Of a DNA stretch of 22,239 nucleotides, positions 14,876-22,187 are shown piece by piece. This DNA is from a virus. A model generated the notes under the pieces. The model made no database searches, had not been told where the DNA came from, and saw only the letters and a program-made list of their open reading frames with translations. Made by a program: the position numbers and the translations under genes. Location: the IMG/VR virus record IMGVR_UViG_3300020121_000211, positions 1-22,239 of that record, one strand, 5' to 3'. The stretch's first letter is position 1. Each line of letters begins with the position of its first letter.

Positions 14876-17830
14876 ATGCCCACCACCCCCGGCGTAACGA
14901 TCACAGGCACACTTGAAAATCTTGCAGGCAGTGCCAATGCAGGTCAACTTTTTTGGACACTGGTAAATTATGGAGATTTTCCGCCTGAGGTATCGGGTAC
15001 AGCGATTATTGCAGCCACAGCGGTGACGACCCAAGCAGCAGGAGATGGCACTTTCAGCCAAACCTTATGGGGCAATTATCAGATCAGCCCCAGTGGAACT
15101 TTTTATCAGTGCAAAGTGGTTGGAGCGGATGGCTCTCAGATCATCGTTGCATCTTTTCAATTCAATTCAGCAGGTTCTTTTGATCTCAGCACATTGGTTC
15201 CGATCTCCGGTTCCACGCCTCCATTCTTCATCCCCACAGCAGTAACATCTTTTAATGGCAGGACTGGAACTGTTGTATCTGTAAACGGAGATTACAATTT
15301 CTCCCAGATCAGTGGCACGGTAGGGGCTTCGCAATTACCCAACCCCAGTGCGACTACATTGGGCGGCGTAGAAAGTTATGCAGCCGTAACGCACCAGTTC
15401 CTCACAAGCATCAGTACGTCTGGTGTGCCTGCGTCAGCTCAACCAGCGTTCACGGATATTAGCGGCACGGTAGCAGCAGGACAACTCCCCACTCCCACTA
15501 CTTCGAGCCTCGGTGGAGTACAGGCTGTCAATGCCGTATCACATCAATGGATCAACAGCATCAGTGCTCTGGGTGTCCCAGCGTTAAGTCAACCAGCATT
15601 CACAGATATCAGCGGAACACAGACTGCGGGGCAGCAACCCAGCACAACTGTAAACGCAGTCACAAATGACACCAACATCACCGGGGCAATCGCCTCCCAG
15701 ACTTTGACACTGGGTTTCACGGGCACCGTAGCTGCGGGACGGCTCAATTCAAATGTTGTGCAGTCGGTTGTGAATGACACCAATGTCACGGGAAGCATTG
15801 CAGCACAAGCCCTCACATTGGGGTGGACAGGAACTCTTGCAAAAGGGCGCACTCTGGCAACCACCGTTTACACGGATCAGACCAACACGTTTGGAGCATT
15901 CCTGCAAAAGTTTCAAGCAGGTGCGAACTTTGATCTGGTCGATCCAACGGACACAACCAAAATTACTCAGTTTGATCTGAGCCACATTACCACGGGGACA
16001 ACTCGAACCGTCAATGTGCCGGACGCCAACAGCACCACCGTGCAGAGTTCGTCTGCGGGGTCACACCAATTTGCAACGGGAGTGAGTGCTCAAGGTGTGG
16101 TCTCTTATGCTCAGCCTGCGTTCACTGACATCAGTGGTACGGTAGCAGCGTCACAATTGCCCAACCCCAGCGCAACCACGCTTGGCGGTGTGGAGAGCAT
16201 CGCAGCCGTTTCACACAAATGGATCAACTCAATCAGTACGAGTGGTGTTCCCAGCCTCACACAGCCCGCAGCAGCGGACCTGAGTGACGGTACTAATGGC
16301 TCTGGCTCAGTGGTGTTAGCGACATCGCCGACCCTGACCACTCCGAACATCGGAGCTGCTACCGCTACCAGCATCACAGGTTTGACAGGAGCGGTCACGC
16401 CGAATGCCGCTGGAGGGACTGATGTCGGATCGGCTGCAAAGCCGTTCGCCAATCTGTATGTTGGTGGAAGTGCAACGAACAATATCAAGATTACAGGAAC
16501 GGCTTTAGCTGCAAGAACTTTTACCCTTCCTGATGCAGATTCTGTAGCTGTACAGCCTTTTGGTGGGTTGGGACATCAGTTCGTTACATCAATCCAAACA
16601 AACGGTGCAGTAATTTCTGCCCAGCCTTCTGTTGCTGATTTGAGTGATGGAACAACCGGGTCTGGCAGTGTGGTTCTGGCGACATCCCCAACCCTCGTCA
16701 CGCCAACTTTGGGTGTAGCCTCAGCAACATCAATCAACAAGGTGGCGATCACCGCTCCGGCTACGGGTTCAACCCTGACGATTGCGAACGGCAAAACGCT
16801 TACCGCAAATAACTCACTCACGTTTGCCGGAACGGATGCCACAACCCTGACCTTCCAAGCAACCGGGACTGTCGTCAATCGCGATTCAACCGATACGCTG
16901 ACTCACAAGACGATTGATACTGGGGGCACGGGGAACCACATCCAAATTGCGGGCGTCGATCTTCCGAACTCCATTGGCACGAGCGGTCAAGTGCTCACGA
17001 ACAGCAGCGGGGTATTAGCATTCACAACGGTTTCTGGCGGTGGAGGCGGAACTCCGGGCGGGGCTACAAACAGCATTCAGTACAACACAGGGAGCACGTT
17101 TGGCGGTGAGATAAGTCTGTCCCCAGCGGGCACTTTGTCGCCCAATGCTTCGTTCAAGAGTTCCATAAAAACTTTCAGTTCTACCGGGAACAATGACATC
17201 TACACCTGTCCCGCGAATAAACGGGCGATCATCACCGAGATGACGGCTTTCAATGGTCATGCGACTAACTCGTCATCAATGGTTGCAATGCTGAAAATTG
17301 GCGGGGTGTACTACCCTGCAACTCCATCAACTTCCATCATCGCTCAGAGCACGGGTACGCGGTCGGTCACTTACGTCCTTGAGGCGGGTGAGACCATTGC
17401 GATCAACATGACGCAGCAGCCGTTCAACGTAGTGGTCAGCATCATGGAGTTCGACAATACATCAAACCTGAAGTCCGCGAAGGTGACAACTTCGACACTG
17501 ACCTCAGGGGACAATACGATTTACACCGTGCCAAACGGCAAGTCCGCGCTGGTGCTCAACAACACATTGACCATGTGCAGCGGCACCCAAGGGACATTCA
17601 CTGCTGGGAACAACTCAGGCGGGAACGTTACTTATAAATGGAACGTCGTTCCGAGCGGAGGATCAGTGGGCACGAACAATCAGATGTCTGCATCCACGAC
17701 CATCAGCACCGGGGCTGGAAGCAGCCAGACTCTCACAAGTTTTTCAATGGGGGCTGGAGATTTCATCAATGTGAATCTGAGTTCTGGTACAGCAGACCAA
17801 ATCGCCTTTGTGACGGTCGTGGAAATGTAA
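14876..17830 (+). CDS. Tail fibre / receptor-binding protein with repeats
   Basis: This 984-residue protein is low in charge and rich in Thr, Ser, Gly, Ala and Val. Its N-terminal ~130 residues (beginning PTTPGVTITGTLENLAG) look like an attachment domain. Four copies of an ISGTxxAxQxP...LGGV...SISxxGVPxxxQPAFTD unit start at residues 145, 195, 245 and 419; the first three are exactly 50 residues apart. Two copies of DLSDGTxGSGSVVLATSPTL begin at 468 and 588. Both kinds are common in the stalks of phage tail fibres. A glycine-rich hinge near residue 720 precedes a ~260-residue C-terminal part of two similar beta domains (ending with a DQIAFVTVVEM strand), probably the receptor-binding tip. The ribosome binding site lies in a hairpin. 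Receptor specificity cannot be told from sequence. Confidence 0.75.
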   Translation: MPTTPGVTITGTLENLAGSANAGQLFWTLVNYGDFPPEVSGTAIIAATAVTTQAAGDGTFSQTLWGNYQISPSGTFYQCKVVGADGSQIIVASFQFNSAGSFDLSTLVPISGSTPPFFIPTAVTSFNGRTGTVVSVNGDYNFSQISGTVGASQLPNPSATTLGGVESYAAVTHQFLTSISTSGVPASAQPAFTDISGTVAAGQLPTPTTSSLGGVQAVNAVSHQWINSISALGVPALSQPAFTDISGTQTAGQQPSTTVNAVTNDTNITGAIASQTLTLGFTGTVAAGRLNSNVVQSVVNDTNVTGSIAAQALTLGWTGTLAKGRTLATTVYTDQTNTFGAFLQKFQAGANFDLVDPTDTTKITQFDLSHITTGTTRTVNVPDANSTTVQSSSAGSHQFATGVSAQGVVSYAQPAFTDISGTVAASQLPNPSATTLGGVESIAAVSHKWINSISTSGVPSLTQPAAADLSDGTNGSGSVVLATSPTLTTPNIGAATATSITGLTGAVTPNAAGGTDVGSAAKPFANLYVGGSATNNIKITGTALAARTFTLPDADSVAVQPFGGLGHQFVTSIQTNGAVISAQPSVADLSDGTTGSGSVVLATSPTLVTPTLGVASATSINKVAITAPATGSTLTIANGKTLTANNSLTFAGTDATTLTFQATGTVVNRDSTDTLTHKTIDTGGTGNHIQIAGVDLPNSIGTSGQVLTNSSGVLAFTTVSGGGGGTPGGATNSIQYNTGSTFGGEISLSPAGTLSPNASFKSSIKTFSSTGNNDIYTCPANKRAIITEMTAFNGHATNSSSMVAMLKIGGVYYPATPSTSIIAQSTGTRSVTYVLEAGETIAINMTQQPFNVVVSIMEFDNTSNLKSAKVTTSTLTSGDNTIYTVPNGKSALVLNNTLTMCSGTQGTFTAGNNSGGNVTYKWNVVPSGGSVGTNNQMSASTTISTGAGSSQTLTSFSMGAGDFINVNLSSGTADQIAFVTVVEM
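15308..16279 (+). repeat. Tail-fibre 150-bp repeat units
   Basis: Units start at 15308, 15458 and 15608 (spacing exactly 150 bases) with a further diverged copy at 16130. Units 1 and 4 are most alike, sharing ISGTV.AASQLPNPSATTLGGVES at protein level with many silent differences. The third unit keeps the start but then diverges. This is internal duplication in the fibre gene, not a separate element. Confidence 0.65.
16277..16732 (+). repeat. Second fibre repeat pair (DLSDG units)
   Basis: Two copies about 95 bases long begin at 16277 and 16637, 360 bases apart. They encode DLSDGTNGSGSVVLATSPTL and DLSDGTTGSGSVVLATSPTL, with numerous third-position differences. Protein-level conservation with silent divergence implies an old duplication kept by selection. 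Confidence 0.6.
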
Positions 17831-17863
17831 CCGCTTCCCAAGTATTGGTAGGGAGCAAAATCA

Positions 17864-18175
17864 ATGAGCAACATTTTAGTAATTACTCAAGCATCCACCA
17901 AAGTCATCACTGTTGTGAACGCTGCCGACAATGGCGTGTCCGGTACTTTCCTTTCTTTCAGTACCGCACTTGCCACCAGCAAAGACGCAATCGAGAACAA
18001 ACTGTTTTCCGGTCTGGTAGCAGGCAAGGCACTGGTCGTGCGCGTTGACGGGAGCGGCAACATAATCGTGCTGTTTGCTGACGATCCGAGTTTGTCTGGA
18101 GATTTTGTCGCTGAGTCTGCGACTCTTTCACAGATCACAGATGCCGTTGCGGATGCGCTTTACGCGGGTCTCTAA
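17864..18175 (+). CDS. Hypothetical protein, 103 aa, downstream of fibre
   Basis: I do not recognise this small protein. It is beta-strand-rich at the start (NILVITQASTKVITVVNAA), then has GKALVVRVDGSGNIIVLFADD and a helical end (ITDAVADALYAGL). GGGAG lies about 8 bases before the ATG. It follows the fibre gene by 33 bases and could be a fibre chaperone, a tip protein or a small virion protein. Its end faces the HEPN gene with only 8 bases between the two stop codons and no visible terminator. Confidence 0.6.
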   Translation: MSNILVITQASTKVITVVNAADNGVSGTFLSFSTALATSKDAIENKLFSGLVAGKALVVRVDGSGNIIVLFADDPSLSGDFVAESATLSQITDAVADALYAGL

Positions 18176-18183
18176 CTCATCCA

Positions 18184-19392
18184 TTAAATGGCACTGTAAG
18201 TGCCGTCTCCGTTATCTTTAATCAGTCCCTTGCCAATTGCTGCTTTCAGATATTTTGTCGCATCGGTGTCGCTGAGCAGCTTCAGTCCATCCTGTTTTTC
18301 CTTGTTGAGGAATGCCGCAACATCTCCCGGCTTCAGCGGGCTGGTTTGAGATTTCAATACTCGCAAGACCTCTCTCTGTCCCAAGAGGTCGCGTCTTGTC
18401 AGCCCAAATCCTTTCCAGTACTTGCGCGAACTCACACGGTCTTTAAAGTCTTCGACCAGATTGTCTTTAAACACCTTCAGCAGGCTTTTGCGGAGGATGA
18501 AGCTCAATCCCTCGAACAAAACATCTATTTTGCTTATTGGCTCTTTTAAACTCACGCCCGCCCTCGCCGGGGCCCAAAACTTGTCGGGAACCTTTTCGCC
18601 ATGAACGATGTGGTTTCTGACCTCATACACGTCTTTGATAATTTCGCCAACTGTGAACTTTGCCTGAGGCAAATAGCTTGGAATGTCACCCGGCTCATAA
18701 ATATTTGTGTCAGCGCCCAAGAAGTGCTTGATTCTCTCACTCACCACCATACGACCGCTGTGGTCGGTGTCGTCAACCGCAAACAGCGATTCAATGCCGG
18801 ATACCCAAAGGCTGAATCTCGGCTTCCAGAATGTGTCTTGCCAATGACCGCCATCATGGTATTGAACTGCTAGACGAATCTTCCAGTAATCGCCAAACAT
18901 CGCTTTTAAAAATGGCTGTATCACGGCGCAAAGCAAGTCCAAGTCTTCATTCCGCAAAGCAAAAAGCTTTTGCACATAAGGGACATCCAGCAGGTTTCTG
19001 GGGTGCCCAAAATGTTGGACATCGAATTTTCCTTCCGGCGTGAGCTGCCCCTGTATCAAAATAGCTTTTTGCCGCATGGGACGAATCAATCGAAGACAAG
19101 CGGCAATAGTTGTAATGTGTTCGCCTGCTTTGGCATCGTCATCTCCATAGTTTGCATGGGGGCTTTCATACCGATAGACGAGCGCATAGCTGGTGGAAAT
19201 TATCGCTTTGAAATCGTCTTCGGACAGCGTGGTCTTTGCCCATGCGAATGCGTCTGCCGTCAGAAACGCGGATACATTCTCAATAGATACATCTGGAAGA
19301 ACAGCGAATGGCAGTTTCGATTTGTCAAATGGGGTGCCGCTCCAGTCGGAGCTTATCCCGTGAATGGCATAGATAGCGATCTTACTGTTCAT
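18184..19392 (-). CDS. Apea-like HEPN protein with C-terminal winged-helix-like end
   Basis: This encodes 402 residues from the ATG at 19392; the frame is open 55 codons further upstream but that part is Cys/Pro-rich and crosses the divergent gene. The key feature is R259-N-H-I-V-H264 in the segment YEVRNHIVHGEK. It matches the Rx4-6H active-site motif of HEPN ribonucleases and the RNxxxHG form of the Apea-like family. Upstream, WVSGIESLFAVDD and SERIKHFLG are the usual preceding helices. The N-terminal half is of unknown fold. The last ~55 residues (GDVAAFLN...ATKYLKAAIGKGLIKDNGDGTY) look like a winged helix. HEPN proteins of this type often act in abortive infection by cutting RNA. Catalytic activity and target are inferred, not shown. 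Confidence 0.65.
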   Translation of the reverse strand: MNSKIAIYAIHGISSDWSGTPFDKSKLPFAVLPDVSIENVSAFLTADAFAWAKTTLSEDDFKAIISTSYALVYRYESPHANYGDDDAKAGEHITTIAACLRLIRPMRQKAILIQGQLTPEGKFDVQHFGHPRNLLDVPYVQKLFALRNEDLDLLCAVIQPFLKAMFGDYWKIRLAVQYHDGGHWQDTFWKPRFSLWVSGIESLFAVDDTDHSGRMVVSERIKHFLGADTNIYEPGDIPSYLPQAKFTVGEIIKDVYEVRNHIVHGEKVPDKFWAPARAGVSLKEPISKIDVLFEGLSFILRKSLLKVFKDNLVEDFKDRVSSRKYWKGFGLTRRDLLGQREVLRVLKSQTSPLKPGDVAAFLNKEKQDGLKLLSDTDATKYLKAAIGKGLIKDNGDGTYSAI

Positions 19393-19396
19393 GCAT

Positions 19397-19425
19397 GACT
19401 CAAGTTTCTTTGCGCAGATTATAAT
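19397..19425 (+). promoter_or_regulatory. Divergent promoter region with palindromic -10 box
   Basis: ATTATAAT (19418-19425) is its own reverse complement, so a perfect TATAAT is present on both strands between the HEPN gene (start 19392, minus) and the nuclease gene (start 19436, plus). No convincing -35 box is visible. On the plus strand the -10 ends 10 bases before the nuclease ATG, which would give a nearly leaderless mRNA. On the minus strand it would leave a ~20-base leader for the HEPN gene. Confidence 0.45.
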
Positions 19426-19435
19426 CCAGAGCAGA

Positions 19436-20002
19436 ATGGGCAGCAGCGGCGATCTCGGGGAGCAAAGGGCGATTGAATTTTTCGCGCAACACGGATTGAC
19501 GTGTGTGCGGTATTCAAAGGCTGAGCTTCGCGGTGGAAGCCAGACCCCTGACTTCAAAGTTTATAGGGGCGATGAGTTCGTTCTATATGCGGAAGCGAAA
19601 CACATCCAAGAAGACAATTGGGAAGGCGGGCTGCGGAACGACCCTATTTTCAATCGGCTCAGCAACCGCATCCATGAGGCTGCAAAGCAATTCGCAGCAG
19701 TCAATCCGGATCATCAATTTCCAAATGTGCTGATTTTCACAAATTCAGACCACGTGTGTTCAGCGCAGGATTTGAAATGTGTCCTTACGGGCGATCAGGA
19801 AATAGACGGCGGGCCGCCGGAGCCGATGTTCAAGAATATTTCCGAGGGACGCATCAGGGAAGAAAAGCACTCCGTTGATCTTTATGTTTGGAACGACGTT
19901 TACTTGGGGGCAGACCAAAGATTCATTAAGCTATTCGCTGGAGAATCCAAACATGAGCGCCTGCGCTCGCTGTTGCAGCCCGAGGCAAAGCAAGCTTTAT
20001 AA
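19436..20002 (+). CDS. PD-(D/E)XK nuclease-like protein
   Basis: This encodes 188 residues from the ATG at 19436; an earlier in-frame ATG at 19391 would overlap the start codon of the HEPN gene. The protein begins GDLGEQRAIEFFAQHG, whose Glu9 fits the first helix of restriction-endonuclease-like folds. It has P38-D39 at the end of a GGSQTPDF strand and E53-A54-K55 in VLYAEAKHI: the PD-x13-ExK catalytic pattern. The C-terminal part (NVLIFTNSD, HSVDLYVWNDVYLG) continues the mixed alpha/beta fold. No cyclic-nucleotide-binding or SAVED-like domain is apparent. A DNA-cutting role in defence is plausible. It is followed by the cyclase gene after 9 bases. Confidence 0.6.
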   Translation: MGSSGDLGEQRAIEFFAQHGLTCVRYSKAELRGGSQTPDFKVYRGDEFVLYAEAKHIQEDNWEGGLRNDPIFNRLSNRIHEAAKQFAAVNPDHQFPNVLIFTNSDHVCSAQDLKCVLTGDQEIDGGPPEPMFKNISEGRIREEKHSVDLYVWNDVYLGADQRFIKLFAGESKHERLRSLLQPEAKQAL

Positions 20003-20003
20003 T
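19973..20003 (+). promoter_or_regulatory. Possible promoter for a leaderless cyclase mRNA
   Basis: TATAAT (19998-20003) overlaps the stop of the nuclease gene and ends 8 bases before the GTG at 20012. TTGCAG at 19973-19978 is a poor -35 with a 19-base spacer. No Shine-Dalgarno precedes the GTG, so a leaderless transcript is a possible explanation. The arrangement repeats that before the nuclease gene. Confidence 0.3.
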
Positions 20004-20011
20004 TTGCATCT

Positions 20012-20620
20012 GTGACGCGAGAAAATGAAACCCTAACGATCATCCGAAAAGTAGTTGTTGTCTTTGACATCAGCTCCTCAACCACCATCCTTGAAGACCT
20101 GATGAGGTGCGAACGCCTTGACGTGTGGCGGAATGTTCTTATCGTACTCAAAGAAACTTTGATGTACGCTCCCGCAGTTGAACTTTACAAATTCATGGGG
20201 GACGGTTGGATATTGCTGTTCTCACCCGACATCAAAAAGGATGAACTTTTTGAGTTTCTGAATCAGCTTGTAAACTGCTTTCTATTTGAATTTCAAAACA
20301 ACATCGAGCCAGTCATGCAAGCTGATCCCAACCCGATTGGGCTGACTTTCGGAATTGATTCAGGGCTTTTGATTAAGCTGGAAATGAATGAGCAGCAGGA
20401 ATATATCGGACGTGCAATCAATGTTGCGGCTCGATTGCAGGGACAGGCAAAGAGTCTGGCAAAAGACGGTTATTCCAACATTGCTCTGATGTCAAAAGCG
20501 TCGTTCAATTCACTTTCACCGGACACAACTGAGTTCCGGACAACTGAACAACGCATGGACTTAAAAAACATCACTGGAGGAGAAAAGTTCCAGTGTTTCG
20601 CGATTGAAATACACGACTAA
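20012..20620 (+). CDS. Stand-alone class III nucleotide cyclase, Pycsar-like
   Basis: This 202-residue protein has a GTG start (no in-frame ATG is available near the conserved N-terminus). It is a single cyclase homology domain. VVVFDISSST gives the first metal Asp (D19), KFMGDGW the second (D64) with K60 at the base-recognition position, FGIDSG the third strand, and EYIGRAINVAARL the transition-state pair N137 and R141. All expected catalytic residues are present, so it should be active. The end (LKNITGGEKFQCFAIEI) is the usual LKGI-type tail. A small cyclase without sensor or membrane domains, beside a nuclease in a prophage cargo region, is the plan of Pycsar systems, whose cyclases make cCMP or cUMP. 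Which nucleotide is made here cannot be told by eye. Confidence 0.7.
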   Translation: MTRENETLTIIRKVVVVFDISSSTTILEDLMRCERLDVWRNVLIVLKETLMYAPAVELYKFMGDGWILLFSPDIKKDELFEFLNQLVNCFLFEFQNNIEPVMQADPNPIGLTFGIDSGLLIKLEMNEQQEYIGRAINVAARLQGQAKSLAKDGYSNIALMSKASFNSLSPDTTEFRTTEQRMDLKNITGGEKFQCFAIEIHD

Positions 20621-20621
20621 A

Positions 20622-20643
20622 AAACCCGCCTTTCGGCGGGTTT
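20622..20643 (+). terminator. Strong intrinsic terminator, probably bidirectional
   Basis: AAACCCGCC (20622-20630) and GGCGGGTTT (20635-20643) pair perfectly around TTTC. A flanking A tract on the left and T run on the right let it work in both directions. It would end the nuclease-cyclase transcript and also the minus-strand integrase/membrane protein transcript. Confidence 0.85.
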
Positions 20644-20669
20644 GCTCCACAATAGGCGAGTAAGAAAAT

Positions 20670-20852
20670 TCATGATCTCTTGCTGGAGGGTCTCACCCAC
20701 AGCGTTATCAGGATCAAAAACAGCAAACCCCGAACAGTAACAAGCTGATCAAATACCGCACTGAAAAATGACCAGCACACCACCGTCAAAATGACAGCGG
20801 CAATCAGCACCACGCTGGGCCAGTTCTGTTTGAGATAAGTACGGAATGTCAT
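20670..20852 (-). CDS. Small two-helix membrane protein downstream of integrase
   Basis: This encodes 60 residues with two hydrophobic stretches, roughly residues 12-32 (PSVVLIAAVILTVVCWSFF) and 36-54 (LVTVRGLLFLILITLWV), separated by a short polar turn. The C-terminus is basic (RPSSKRS), so both ends are probably cytoplasmic. Its ATG overlaps the integrase TGA (ATGA at 20849-20852 on the minus strand), a coupled arrangement that supports real expression. The role is unknown; superinfection exclusion or a holin-like function are possibilities with no direct evidence. Confidence 0.55.
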   Translation of the reverse strand: MTFRTYLKQNWPSVVLIAAVILTVVCWSFFSAVFDQLVTVRGLLFLILITLWVRPSSKRS

Positions 20853-21958
20853 TGGACTGCCTCCCTGCTGTTGCCGTTTGCGTCCAGTCCTTGTTTCATG
20901 AACGCTTGACGCTGAACTTCGTCAAGGCGATCTTCACGCTCTTTAATCCAGTGCGCATACGTGCGTTTGATTTCTTTTTCAGAGGTGCCCACCATGTCCG
21001 CTACATCGTGCGGAGCCACGCCCTGACTCAGCCATTCACTGATGCGGAAGTGCCGGAAACCATGGGGCGTCATCCTGACTTTTGCTTGGCGGAATACTTT
21101 GTAGCACCGTTCACGCCACTCCCGGTATGTGCCTCCAAACTTGCCCAGTGCTTTCAGGGATTCAGCAAGCTGCTGCGGGATGCGCACCCGGAACCGCTCT
21201 TTGGTCTTTTGACGGTTACCACGGATCACTGATCCTTCCCATGTGTACTGGTCAAACTGCTGAGCATCCACCAGTGCCATACCTGACCAGCGCATGAGTT
21301 CCAGCAGCAGCCGGACTTCTGCGGTTGCAGTGTGGAGCACCCTCTCTACTTCTTTACTGGTGGGGGGCTGGACTTCGGGTTTGTCGAACTCAATGCGGAA
21401 CTGAGGCATCAGCTTGGGGTTGGGGCAGGGGTTCTTCTCGATGTACCCCATGCCCTCACACCAATTGAAAAACTGATTCATCACTGCCCAGTGAACCGCG
21501 AGGCTGCTGCTGTCACCTGTACGGAACGGAAGGGACATGCGGAAGTTGATCGCCTTCTCCGTGGTGATCTGAGTGACGAGCATCACGTTATTAGCAGCGC
21601 ACCAGTCGATGAGCTTACGCCCCATGAGATCAGCTTTGGTATTGCCCTTGCCGTGCTGCTAACGGAACTCAAGCCACTTTTGAACGGCGGTCTCAACGCC
21701 GATGGTGTTGCGCACTGGCTTGCCTTCCAGCAGCGCATCCAAGTCTTCGGACAGCTTCTTCCATGCGGCTTGCGCCTTGGACATGCTGGTCAATTCGCTC
21801 GACCATTTGTTCTGCCCGTGCTTCAGCTTCTTGCCGTCGAATTGCCCGGAATCGCCCTTCCAGTTGAACTGGAACCACAGGGGGCACCCGCAGCGGGGGT
21901 CGTAGCGATCCTCGCTCCGACAGTCCTTCTGGTGACGGCGGTATATGGTGGCTTCCAT
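20849..21958 (-). pseudogene. int: Tyrosine recombinase (phage integrase) interrupted by one amber codon
   Basis: On the minus strand one frame runs from ATG 21958 to TGA 20849 (369 codons) with a single TAG at 21659-21661, codon 100. The N-terminal part (99 residues) has the zinc-binding-looking RRHQKDC...RCGCPLW pattern and a core-binding domain. The C-terminal part carries RWSGMALVDA, HGFRH (the HxxR pair) and RTYAHW with the catalytic Tyr. The second catalytic His (GHS in relatives) appears as GTS here. The reading frame matches well on both sides of the TAG (...KWLEFR, stop, QHGKGNTK...), so one CAG-to-TAG change would explain it. GGGAGAG precedes the ATG. The gene is either inactivated, read through at low level, or affected by a sequence error. 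A restart at ATG 21625 would yield only the catalytic part. Confidence 0.75.
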
Positions 21959-21970
21959 GGTCTCTCCCTG

Positions 21971-22006
21971 AGGGCATCAGCGGTGTCTCTTAGATGCCCT
22001 GTTTTT
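21971..22006 (-). promoter_or_regulatory. Inverted repeat in the integrase leader
   Basis: AGGGCATC (21971-21978) and GATGCCCT (21993-22000) form a perfect 8-bp inverted repeat with a 14-base loop. It lies 13 bases upstream of the integrase ATG. On the plus strand GTTTTT follows it, giving terminator form against transcription coming from the left. For the integrase it is a 5' hairpin or a protein-binding site. Confidence 0.5.

Positions 22007-22187
<181 letters not shown>

Noticed and set aside
19391-19435. Earlier ATG (19391) for the nuclease gene
   Set aside because: It would overlap the start codon of the divergent HEPN gene and lie upstream of the only -10 box; the extra residues are not typical of the fold.
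19393-19557. N-terminal extension of the HEPN protein to 19557
   Set aside because: The 55 extra residues are Cys/Pro/Ser-rich and lie opposite the conserved start of the nuclease; the ATG at 19392 begins the well-formed protein.
21659-21661. Phage-wide amber recoding (TAG read as Gln)
   Set aside because: Two other genes (ending 3866 and 14832) use TAG as an apparently genuine stop and no other internal TAG interrupts a gene, so a single nonsense change is simpler.
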